From: an uncultured Porphyromonas sp.
Lineage (GTDB): Bacteria; Bacteroidota; Bacteroidia; Bacteroidales; Porphyromonadaceae
Direction of reading: 5' to 3'
Assembly (NCBI GenBank): GCA_900548415.1
Contig: URKO01000024.1
Span: 1 to 9,427, forward strand
DNA: 9,427 bases
A program made the translations under genes and the position numbers. Positions 1 to 6,219 of the stretch are shown here, piece after piece. The stretch's first letter is position 1. Each line of letters begins with the position of its first letter. The notes below the pieces were generated by a model. That model had not been told where the DNA came from. It did not search any database and saw nothing but the letters and a program-made list of their open reading frames with translations.

Positions 1-21
1 GGAGTTGCTCACGAGGGGCGA

Positions 22-82
22 CGGGAGGGGCGACGAAACAAAGAGAGGGCTGAGCCCGTTGTGGCGGACCCAGCCCTCTGCT
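22..82. repeat. Left copy of a duplicated terminator segment
   Basis: Positions 22-82 match 2119-2179 at all but three of 61 aligned bases, without gaps. The segment includes the hairpin and its T-rich tail. Weaker similarity continues leftward with small gaps (the 12-bp near-perfect tandem at 13-36 corresponds to a 15-bp one at 2103-2132), so the repeat probably extends past the left edge of the window. The two copies flank the LRR gene in direct orientation. Confidence 0.85.
45..78 (-). terminator. Intrinsic-type terminator after the LRR gene
   Basis: This 34-nt sequence lies 32 bp past the stop codon and folds into a 14-bp stem with a 6-nt loop (CCACAA on the transcript). The outer stem is GAGGGCTG/CAGCCCTC; the inner six pairs include two G-U wobbles. 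On the minus strand it is followed by TCTTTGTTTCG, an interrupted T tract. No T tract follows on the plus strand, so it should work for the minus-strand gene. A near copy lies after porN. Confidence 0.82.
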
Positions 83-110
83 CCAGAACTCTTCGCCTTG
101 GCGAGGTGCT

Positions 111-1991
111 TTATCTTAGGATAAGAGGAACGATCTCCTCACCGACAGATAGGTAGTAAACGCCTGAGGGGATGGCGTCGGTGCTGATGATGGTTGCGCT
201 TGAGCTGGCCGCTACACGATATACCTGCACGCCCGACAAGTCGTACAGCGTGACGGTCTCTCCGTGTGGAATGCCCTCTATGCGGACTGCTTCAGGGGTT
301 ACGTAGAGAGATACCGCAGCGGTCGGGCAGAGCGATATGTGATTACCTTGCACTCCTGCGTAGAGAGACTTATTGTCATCCATATCAACGGATAGGACTG
401 TCCAATTCTTATCTGTAGCGATCTGAACGTCTGAGGCCATACAGCGGTTTTTGTCTGCTTCTGGCTCGTTGTCCGTACGGAATATGATGAACTCGGCTTG
501 ATCTGGAGCCTCGGGATCAGTTCCAGCCTCAAAGGTCGGGAGACTCTCTACTAGGTGGGTCATCTGCTCTCCGCTGATCTCATTGTCGAAAGCGATCACG
601 CTATAGAGCTTGTCAGAAGCCAGAGGTAGCTCTCTAAGGTAATTGACATGTACCTGTACCTCACGAAGGTTGGGACAATGCGTGAGGTCTACTTTCAATA
701 GCCCACACCCGGCTGCGAATAGCTTTTCGAGTTGAGTGGCTTTGGAGAGATCTAGCGTGCTCCAAGCGTTGCCCGAGCAGTTTAGCTCTTTGAGGTGCGT
801 CAGAGATGTCAGCGAGCGAGAAGGCACTTGACTATTCCTACAGTATAGGTACTCGAGGGCGGGAAGGACTGCGAAGTCTATATCTCCGACGGGTGAATTA
901 GATGTGTTGAGCATTTTCAGCTTGTGAGGACTCCCTAGGACGAGTGAGTGGAGCTGCTCGTTGTCGTCACATAGGAGGGTCTCCAGCTCAGGATTGCCAC
1001 TGATGTCTAGGTGCGTCAGGTAAGTGCCGCCACAATTCAGCGAGCGCACCTTGCCACGTATGACTAGATTAGGACTCTCTAGTAGGTAGTAGCGACGTCC
1101 ATTGGCGGTACTGTGATAAGTGCCTCCCTCGACCTCAAAGTCTTCATCGGGATAGGCCTTTATACCAAGCGGGATGAAGTTGTCGCCCTGACCGATGGTT
1201 AGTGTCGTGGTCAGTCGGATCGTCTCGTCGGAGATGTGCTTCTGATATCCAAAGCCAGGGTACTCCTCGTAGTCTGCCGTCTTAATGATCCAGTTTTTAT
1301 CCCTAGCTTGTCGCACCTGCTCAGCTGTACAAACATTGCCTTCGTCCGTCACAGAGGGGTCCGTGTCTATGACGACAACGAAGCCAGTCGACTGGTCGAC
1401 ACGAGAGGGTAGGGAGGTGATGAAAGCCCCCATCTCGGGCTCCTTGATCTGGTTTCGGTGCATAACTATGACGTTGAGGTTGTCGCACCCAGAGACATCT
1501 AGCGCAGAGAGATTGTTCCCTCCGACACCGAGTAGGGATAGCTGCGCCAAGCCCTGGAGCTTGATCTGCTTTAGCTCAGCCATCTGTAGGCCGATCTTGG
1601 TGATGTTGGGACACATCGAGAAGTCCGCCTCTTGGATCGTCTGTGTCCCTCGGTCATGCGCCTCAGAGAAGAAGGCTTCTAGATTGGGAGCCTGCTCGAT
1701 CTTGAGACTCTCTAGTCTGAATGAGGTAGTCTCGATCATCGTTATAGATCCAGTGATCTCGACTTCCTGACGGATGACCTTGTACCAGTTACAGTCGTTG
1801 CCCGCAGCATTGACTCCACTATGGTCTAGCTGCAGCGCATCGCTGATGATCGCCTCCTCATTGACTGCGAGAGCCACCTGCGATCCTATGGGAGCTGATG
1901 TGCGCAGGGTGACTTTGTCGCCCTCTGCGTGTAGTAGAGCTGGTAGGCAGAGGAGCAGCGAGAGCAAAGTGCGTAGAAGTGTCTTGTTCAT
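111..1991 (-). CDS. Secreted leucine-rich-repeat protein with T9SS type A sorting domain
   Basis: Predicted 626-residue exported protein, probably a client of the adjacent secretion system. The frame is open to an ATG at 2138, but I start at the ATG at 1991. It begins a clean signal peptide (MNKTLLRT, a Leu-rich core, LLHA, cut near residue 22), and the upstream 49 codons lie over the promoter. Residues about 25-241 and 256-536 are two related modules. Each has irregular leucine-rich repeats (LSALDVSGCDNL, LTHLDISGNPEL, LKELNCSGN) and a closing block with an N-x-I, a SLP motif, a strand rich in V/I/F, and a DKNW motif. The last 70 or so residues (about 556-626) resemble a Por secretion tail: VTLYDLSGVQVYR, then IPSGVYYLSVG, ending PLILR. 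By family knowledge such a domain is removed at the cell surface after export and the protein is anchored or released. The binding target cannot be read from the sequence. The gene has its own promoter and terminator. Confidence 0.86.
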   Translation of the reverse strand: MNKTLLRTLLSLLLCLPALLHAEGDKVTLRTSAPIGSQVALAVNEEAIISDALQLDHSGVNAAGNDCNWYKVIRQEVEITGSITMIETTSFRLESLKIEQAPNLEAFFSEAHDRGTQTIQEADFSMCPNITKIGLQMAELKQIKLQGLAQLSLLGVGGNNLSALDVSGCDNLNVIVMHRNQIKEPEMGAFITSLPSRVDQSTGFVVVIDTDPSVTDEGNVCTAEQVRQARDKNWIIKTADYEEYPGFGYQKHISDETIRLTTTLTIGQGDNFIPLGIKAYPDEDFEVEGGTYHSTANGRRYYLLESPNLVIRGKVRSLNCGGTYLTHLDISGNPELETLLCDDNEQLHSLVLGSPHKLKMLNTSNSPVGDIDFAVLPALEYLYCRNSQVPSRSLTSLTHLKELNCSGNAWSTLDLSKATQLEKLFAAGCGLLKVDLTHCPNLREVQVHVNYLRELPLASDKLYSVIAFDNEISGEQMTHLVESLPTFEAGTDPEAPDQAEFIIFRTDNEPEADKNRCMASDVQIATDKNWTVLSVDMDDNKSLYAGVQGNHISLCPTAAVSLYVTPEAVRIEGIPHGETVTLYDLSGVQVYRVAASSSATIISTDAIPSGVYYLSVGEEIVPLILR

Positions 1992-2018
1992 AGGAGTATA
2001 TGTGATAGTTCGTTTTAC

Positions 2019-2048
2019 CAAAGGTACATAATTTTCGAATCTGTGCAA
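2019..2048 (-). promoter_or_regulatory. Bacteroidetes-type promoter of the LRR gene
   Basis: On the minus strand, TTG (2048-2046) is followed after 19 nt by TACCTTTG (2026-2019). This matches the Bacteroidetes vegetative promoter pattern (TTG, 19-21 nt, TAnnTTTG). Transcription would begin near 2012, leaving a leader of roughly 20 nt before the ATG at 1991. This is a main reason for rejecting the longer reading frame that starts at 2138. Confidence 0.75.
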
Positions 2049-2049
2049 C

Positions 2050-2080
2050 TTGAGATTGTTGCAAAAGTCAACAGTCTCAA
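2050..2080. promoter_or_regulatory. Inverted repeat next to the -33 element, possible operator
   Basis: The arms ttgagattgttg (2050-2061) and caacagtctcaa (2069-2080) are reverse complements at 11 of 12 positions, with a 7-nt spacer. The dyad begins one base upstream of the -33 TTG of the LRR promoter. A second, perfect 6-bp dyad, tgcaac (2044-2049) and gttgca (2058-2063), overlaps both the -33 element and the first arm. The arrangement suits a regulator-binding site, but no protein can be named. A hairpin in a transcript reading through from porN is the alternative. Confidence 0.5.
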
Positions 2081-2118
2081 CTAACCTTCGACGCAGTTCA
2101 CTACGGGAAGGTCGATAA

Positions 2119-2179
2119 CGGGAAGGGCGACGAAACAAAGAGAGGACTGAGCCCGTTGTGGCGGACCCAGCCCTCGGCT
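2119..2179. repeat. Right copy of the duplicated terminator segment
   Basis: Direct-repeat partner of 22-82. It lies in the noncoding stretch between porN and the LRR gene. Just upstream on the plus strand, 2103-2117 and 2118-2132 are a 15-bp imperfect tandem repeat (12 of 15 bases equal) built on acgggaagg. The left copy has a shorter version of the same pattern. Confidence 0.85.
2142..2175 (-). terminator. Intrinsic-type terminator of the por operon
   Basis: This 34-nt hairpin lies 90 bp beyond the porN stop. It has the same 14-bp stem and CCACAA loop as the terminator at 45-78 and is followed on the minus strand by TCTTTGTTTCG. The single base difference inside the stem turns one G-C pair into a G-U pair, so the fold is kept. 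It probably ends the operon transcript and insulates the LRR gene. Confidence 0.8.
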
Positions 2180-2183
2180 GTGT

Positions 2184-2278
2184 GGTTGGCGACTTAGTCG
2201 TCTGTGGTTAGAAGCGGTTGCTTAGTCGCTTGTGACTAGAAGCAGTTGCTTGTAGCGTCTGTGGCTAGAAGCGGTTGC
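2184..2278. repeat. 28/29-bp imperfect tandem repeat copying the porN 3' end
   Basis: The motif agaagcRgttgc recurs at 2210-2221, 2238-2249 and 2267-2278, spaced 28 and 29 bp apart, with similar sequence between (Ytgtgrytagaagc). A further partial unit starts near 2184. The unit at 2267-2278 encodes the last residues of PorN (Asn-Arg-Phe) and overlaps its TAG stop. The other units are therefore noncoding near-copies of the gene's own tail, as expected from slippage or local duplication. Confidence 0.75.
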
Positions 2279-3485
2279 GTACGGAGCGTGTGGAGCTGCT
2301 CTTCGACTGCTTCGGCTGCTCGGTTTTGGCTGCTTTTTGGGTAGCCTTCTTAGCACGCTTTTTGGCAGTACTCTTCTTTGCCTTGGTCGCTTTGGCCGCT
2401 TTGCGCTGGTTGCTCTTGCCCTCGCGCAGCTCTTGTGAGCGACGGGCACGGGCGGTGTCTAGCTGCGAGTCGTCCTCGCTGTCACGCGCCTCCTGGAGAT
2501 CGTCATTGCTCGTGGTAGAGGTGGTGTACTCGGTGCCGTAGAGACTCTCTTCAAACTGCTGTAGCTCGCCCTCGATCTGGTTGCTGAAGGCTTGACGAGC
2601 AGCCATGGCTGTCGAGTCGCTCATCTCGCTGTTGAGCTCAGCGGTCTCACCGCCTAGCGTCATCGAGATTTGTCCGCGGTACAGGTTGAGACTGAAGAAG
2701 TCGTCCATCGTGGCGGTCGTGGCGTTGTTCTTGGTCGAGAGCATGACGGGCTGCTGCGATAGGTAGGGCTGCAGGTCGGAGTACTTGACCCAGAAGAGTG
2801 GTATGCGCACGCTACCCTCCATCGATATCTCGTCGTCCATCACGGGGCAGATCGCTACGATCTGACTGCTCACGTCGCTGGTCTTGACATCGTAGTAGTA
2901 CTCCTCCTTGACGTAATAGCTACGAATGGACTGCGTGGGGATGTCTACGGGGAGAATCTTGAAGGCGCGGTTGCCCGTCTGGCTGGGGTCTTTGTCATAT
3001 ACGATGCCAAAGCGGTCGAGGAAGTCTTCGAAGCGCATCTGTCGCTCTGGCGTTAGGTTTTCGTAGCCGAGGTCTTCGTACTCATAGACGGTGATGCTCC
3101 CCTCGTTGAAGCGCTTGAAGAGGAGCGAGAAGAGGCTCTGCAACTGTCCCGACGGACGTACAGGACGGAAGATGGGGGCATTGGCGAGGCTGTCTATCGA
3201 GAGCTGTCGGTAAACGACTCGGCGCCAGGGGGCTGCCTCGGTATCTTTGACCTGCTGGTCGGCGTAGTTCTTGGCGCGCATGGAGATACCGTTGGCCTGA
3301 GTCTCCTGCTCCTGCTCTCGCTGAGCGCGTCGCTGACGTGCCGTGGGGCGCTGGTGTGGCTGCTCCGTGGCGACTCGTGTTGAGTCGGTCGTGGTGGCGG
3401 AGAAAGGATCAAAGTTTTGCGCCTCAGCGGTCAGTGTGAGCGTGAGGGTCAGGAGTACTATGAGTAGAGACTGAATGCGTTGCAT
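2265..3485 (-). CDS. porN: PorN/GldN, periplasmic ring component of the T9SS
   Basis: 406 residues. A signal peptide (MQRIQSLL, then a Leu/Thr core, cut after AEA at about residue 22) sends it to the periplasm. By family knowledge PorN binds the lipoprotein PorK to build the large ring under the outer membrane, and it contacts the periplasmic part of PorM. GldN-family stretches are WRRVVYRQLSID (87-98), FKRFNEGSITVYEYED (123-138), YYVKEEYYYD (190-199), ICPVMDD (212-218), PLFWVKYSDLQPYL (229-242) and MDDFFSLNLYRGQI (260-273). After about residue 325 the sequence leaves the family core: an acidic patch (EARDSEDDS), then about 50 residues rich in Lys, Ala, Arg, Gln and Ser. I remember P. gingivalis PorN as shorter, so this tail is probably lineage-specific. 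It is the last gene of the operon, 38 bp after porM. Confidence 0.95.
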   Translation of the reverse strand: MQRIQSLLIVLLTLTLTLTAEAQNFDPFSATTTDSTRVATEQPHQRPTARQRRAQREQEQETQANGISMRAKNYADQQVKDTEAAPWRRVVYRQLSIDSLANAPIFRPVRPSGQLQSLFSLLFKRFNEGSITVYEYEDLGYENLTPERQMRFEDFLDRFGIVYDKDPSQTGNRAFKILPVDIPTQSIRSYYVKEEYYYDVKTSDVSSQIVAICPVMDDEISMEGSVRIPLFWVKYSDLQPYLSQQPVMLSTKNNATTATMDDFFSLNLYRGQISMTLGGETAELNSEMSDSTAMAARQAFSNQIEGELQQFEESLYGTEYTTSTTSNDDLQEARDSEDDSQLDTARARRSQELREGKSNQRKAAKATKAKKSTAKKRAKKATQKAAKTEQPKQSKSSSTRSVRNRF

Positions 3486-3523
3486 AGTATAGTGAGATGG
3501 ATCTATTCTTAAAGCTGTGAAGA

Positions 3524-5074
3524 CTATCGTACGATTACTTCGATGGCTGGGATCTGTCGCTCGATGCCGTCGGGACCACGAGCGGTCACTTCGCTTACGA
3601 AGAAGCGCTTACCCTTTGCCATATTGCGGATTTTGTCTCGCTGTCTAGCGGAGAAAGTGGGGCCATTGGACACCTCGGGGATAACGCCACCGACAGAGTC
3701 AAAGAAGAGGAGCTGGAAGCGCACTACCTGGTAGGGCACGTCTAGCAGATCATCATCGATAGCAGCTCCGATACCGTTGGCAGTGAGGAGGTCACGCTTG
3801 GCGATGCGCCCGCCCTTAAAGCGCTTGGTCGCACCATTGGCATCGGTGTACTGTATATAAGGTAGCGGGTCGGGGAGTGCTCGTACCCGTAGGGAGGTCT
3901 CGGCCATCTTGGTGGTTCGTCCGTCCGCCTGCTTGGCCATAACGGTGATGACGGCGGGAGTGCCGATCTTAGCGGGCTTAGCCGTCCAGCTGTTGCCTTT
4001 GCGGGTGAGCGTTCCGTTGGTCATCGTGGCGGTCACGTTTTGCGAGGGGACACCAGGCACGGCAATACTAATTGGGTTGTTGATGCCCGCATAGAGGACA
4101 TTCATCATGGTAGGAGCAACCGTGGCAAAAGGCTCAGTGACATAGTACTCCGACTGGAAAGGCTGCTTGACAGCGGTGCCGTCGGGCAGCTCCGTCTCGA
4201 TGTAGCCCGAGATGGGGAAGGTGCCAGCCTTAGACGCTGTGACACGGTAAATGCCTCCAGCGCTCTCGGGGAGTGTGGTGCCATTGACCACAATCTTGGG
4301 CACGCGTGTCGAGTCGTAGCTAGAGAGGACGATGCTCGCCTCGTACTGGCTACCCTGCATGACGAGCTGACTGCGTGGGATCACTTGCGCCGCAATCTTA
4401 TTGACGCGGAGGTCGCCACTGTCGATGTTTTGGACAAGGTCACTCAGCACGTCGCCCTCGACGGAGCGTATGTCGCTCTGAAGCTTCGTGAGCATCGTGA
4501 GCGAGGCAATGGTGGGGATATTCTCAAAGATCTGCTGCTCCCAGCTGAGCCCTCCCGAACGCTCCGTGCTGAGCATCTCAGAGATATGCTCACGACGGCT
4601 GTCGCTACGAACCATCTGCGTGGTGTACGTGCGGAAGGCCTCGATCGACTCGCGTAGCTTAGCGCCTCGCCGTGTGAGCGGGTTGAGCATGACGGTCGTG
4701 GGGGCGTTCATATCGTCCTTGCGTGCCACATCGTTGGGATTGGCATCCTTACCGTCTGCCTCTTGAGCTATGAGGAGGCGCAGCTGGTCTATCTCGTTGT
4801 AGAGTGAGTCGGCATAGGCGGTGAGCGCTAGTCCTTTGCGATACCAGGGCTCCGCTTTGCTAGGGTTTTTGGCATAAGCAGTCGAGAGCCCCTTCATGAT
4901 GTTGTCATTGCTCTGCTGCGACCCCTCGATGGTGTGCGTCAGACTGCGCTCCACGAGGACAAAGCCCGAGAGCACCTCCGAGGAGACATTGAGTGCTACC
5001 ATCGCAATGAAGACGAGATACATCAGATTGATCATCTTCTGTCTATTGCGGTTGCCACTGCTTCCTGCTGCCAT
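3524..5074 (-). CDS. porM: PorM/GldM, inner-membrane and periplasm-spanning T9SS motor subunit
   Basis: 516 residues, the length I recall for P. gingivalis PorM. The N-terminus carries the family signature [20 protein letters not shown] (11-30), whose hydrophobic part (about 16-36) is the single membrane helix. Arg11 aligns with the conserved arginine (Arg9 in Flavobacterium GldM) that faces a PorL glutamate. The rest is periplasmic: a mostly helical first domain (about 37-225), then three predicted beta-rich domains (about 226-315, 318-400, 401-516). By family knowledge a PorM dimer sits inside a PorL pentamer and transmits proton-driven rotation to the PorK/PorN ring. No interruptions or missing parts are visible. 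A hairpin-forming sequence covers the junction with porL upstream. Confidence 0.97.
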   Translation of the reverse strand: MAAGSSGNRNRQKMINLMYLVFIAMVALNVSSEVLSGFVLVERSLTHTIEGSQQSNDNIMKGLSTAYAKNPSKAEPWYRKGLALTAYADSLYNEIDQLRLLIAQEADGKDANPNDVARKDDMNAPTTVMLNPLTRRGAKLRESIEAFRTYTTQMVRSDSRREHISEMLSTERSGGLSWEQQIFENIPTIASLTMLTKLQSDIRSVEGDVLSDLVQNIDSGDLRVNKIAAQVIPRSQLVMQGSQYEASIVLSSYDSTRVPKIVVNGTTLPESAGGIYRVTASKAGTFPISGYIETELPDGTAVKQPFQSEYYVTEPFATVAPTMMNVLYAGINNPISIAVPGVPSQNVTATMTNGTLTRKGNSWTAKPAKIGTPAVITVMAKQADGRTTKMAETSLRVRALPDPLPYIQYTDANGATKRFKGGRIAKRDLLTANGIGAAIDDDLLDVPYQVVRFQLLFFDSVGGVIPEVSNGPTFSARQRDKIRNMAKGKRFFVSEVTARGPDGIERQIPAIEVIVR

Positions 5075-5106
5075 AATGCCTAGATTGTGTTAGTTGAATA
5101 GCTATC

Positions 5107-5137
5107 GAGTAGATGAGGAGAGAAAAGCTATCTACTC
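5107..5137 (-). promoter_or_regulatory. Hairpin-forming inverted repeat at the porL/porM junction
   Basis: gagtagat (5107-5114) and atctactc (5130-5137) are perfect reverse complements separated by 15 nt. The element spans the porL stop codon (5132-5134) and lies 33 bp before the porM start. An 8-bp stem with a pyrimidine-rich loop in the mRNA could affect stability, processing or coupling. No T tract follows, so it is unlikely to be a terminator. Function is unproven. Confidence 0.35.
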
Positions 5138-6166
5138 TTGCGACTCCTGTGGTGCGCCCGCATTGCGTGGTGCTTGGTAGGGCTGTGATGCGTAGTAGTC
5201 AGGCCGTGCCGAGGGGTACTCCTGCCGTGGAGCGTAGTAACTAGGCTCGTAGCCTCCCTGATAAGGACGACCCGCCATGCCGGGTGCACCCATATTGACC
5301 GTCAGCGCCTCTAGGATGCGAGCGTAGACACGGTTCAGCTCAGAGAGCTGCATCGTCAAGCGCTCATTTTGCGTGCGGAAGGTGGTGCTGTCGATGGCGG
5401 AGTCTTGGTACATATTCTTAATATGCTCCAGTCCTTGGTTGATCTGGTCAATGGTAGCGACCTGTCCTGTGATGCTTGCCAGCTGCGACTCGTAGATCTG
5501 GTTGAGACGCGCCAAGTGCTGCGAGGTCGTGTCCATCTGCATCTGATACTCGACGGCGCTCTCACCGAGGGTGCGCCCGTCTTGCTGCATAGCGACCCAC
5601 TGATCGGTCATCTGCTGAGACAGCTCGCCCAGTCGGCTAAGCTGCGAGGCGGCATTGGCTAGCTGATCAATGGCTGAGGAGAGACGCTCCACCTGAACCT
5701 CCGAAGCTGGCGCACCGTAGCCACCCTCAGGAGCTGCGTAGCCCGCCTGAGCTTGTGGCTGAGATGCGTAACCGCTAGGCTGCTCGTAATGCTGACCCTC
5801 AGGGTAGGCGTAAGTAGGCGCCGGCGCTGCAGCTGCCTCCTGAGCTTTGCGGAGGAGGTACTGTCGGCGAGCCTCCATCTCCTGCTTGTCCATCGGATTC
5901 TTAGAGTCTAGCTCGGGGAAAACTTGCTCCCACTGATAGTGCTCCTCAGGCTGCTCGAAGCCTGAGATGAAGAAGACGAAGAACTCGGTGATCATACCGA
6001 TGAAAAGCATCTCATTGCCGAAGGGGAAGTGGAGCAACTTAAAGAGAGCTCCGAGGATCACCACTGCGGCACCCCAGCTGTATGCGAAGTTGAGCAATCT
6101 GCGCCCTTTCTTACTAGAGAGATACATCTCTAGTCCATTCTTGTAGCGTCTATATTTCTTTGCCAT
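5132..6166 (-). CDS. porL: PorL/GldL, proton-channel subunit of the T9SS motor
   Basis: 344 residues. Two membrane helices are visible near the N-terminus (about 27-47 and 52-70), in the stretch NFAYSWGAAVVILGALFKLL and onward. Aligned from memory with Flavobacterium GldL, Lys43, His46, Glu61 and Glu71 match Lys27, His30, Glu49 and Glu59, the charged intramembrane residues tied to proton flow and PorM contact. All are kept, so the motor should be active. The cytoplasmic part has a low-complexity linker rich in Ala, Pro, Tyr, Gln and Gly (about 110-155), a predicted coiled-coil region (about 156-290) and a Tyr/Pro/Gln-rich tail (about 297-344). I recall P. gingivalis PorL as about 309 residues, so the linker and tail probably explain the extra length. 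It lies 53 bp after porK and 57 bp before porM. Confidence 0.96.
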   Translation of the reverse strand: MAKKYRRYKNGLEMYLSSKKGRRLLNFAYSWGAAVVILGALFKLLHFPFGNEMLFIGMITEFFVFFISGFEQPEEHYQWEQVFPELDSKNPMDKQEMEARRQYLLRKAQEAAAAPAPTYAYPEGQHYEQPSGYASQPQAQAGYAAPEGGYGAPASEVQVERLSSAIDQLANAASQLSRLGELSQQMTDQWVAMQQDGRTLGESAVEYQMQMDTTSQHLARLNQIYESQLASITGQVATIDQINQGLEHIKNMYQDSAIDSTTFRTQNERLTMQLSELNRVYARILEALTVNMGAPGMAGRPYQGGYEPSYYAPRQEYPSARPDYYASQPYQAPRNAGAPQESQE

Positions 6167-6219
6167 GAGTCTATCTATCTGAAGGGTAAAGCCGTCGTTA
6201 GGGCTGTCTGTTGCTTTGC

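Noticed and set aside
13..36. CRISPR-like or satellite array
   Set aside because: Only two 12-bp units are present, as part of the larger duplicated terminator segment, without spacers.
2050..2080. Terminator interpretation of the dyad
   Set aside because: The arms are not GC-rich, one pair is mismatched, no T tract follows, and its position against the -33 element fits a binding site better.
1992..2138. N-terminal extension of the LRR reading frame from the ATG at 2138
   Set aside because: It overlaps the inferred promoter, the dyad and part of the terminator repeat, and would bury the signal peptide 50 residues inside the protein.
4040..4657. 205-codon open frame on the plus strand
   Set aside because: It lies entirely antisense to porM, whose family assignment is secure, and its sequence shows no recognisable domain. 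Long antisense frames are common in GC-rich genes.
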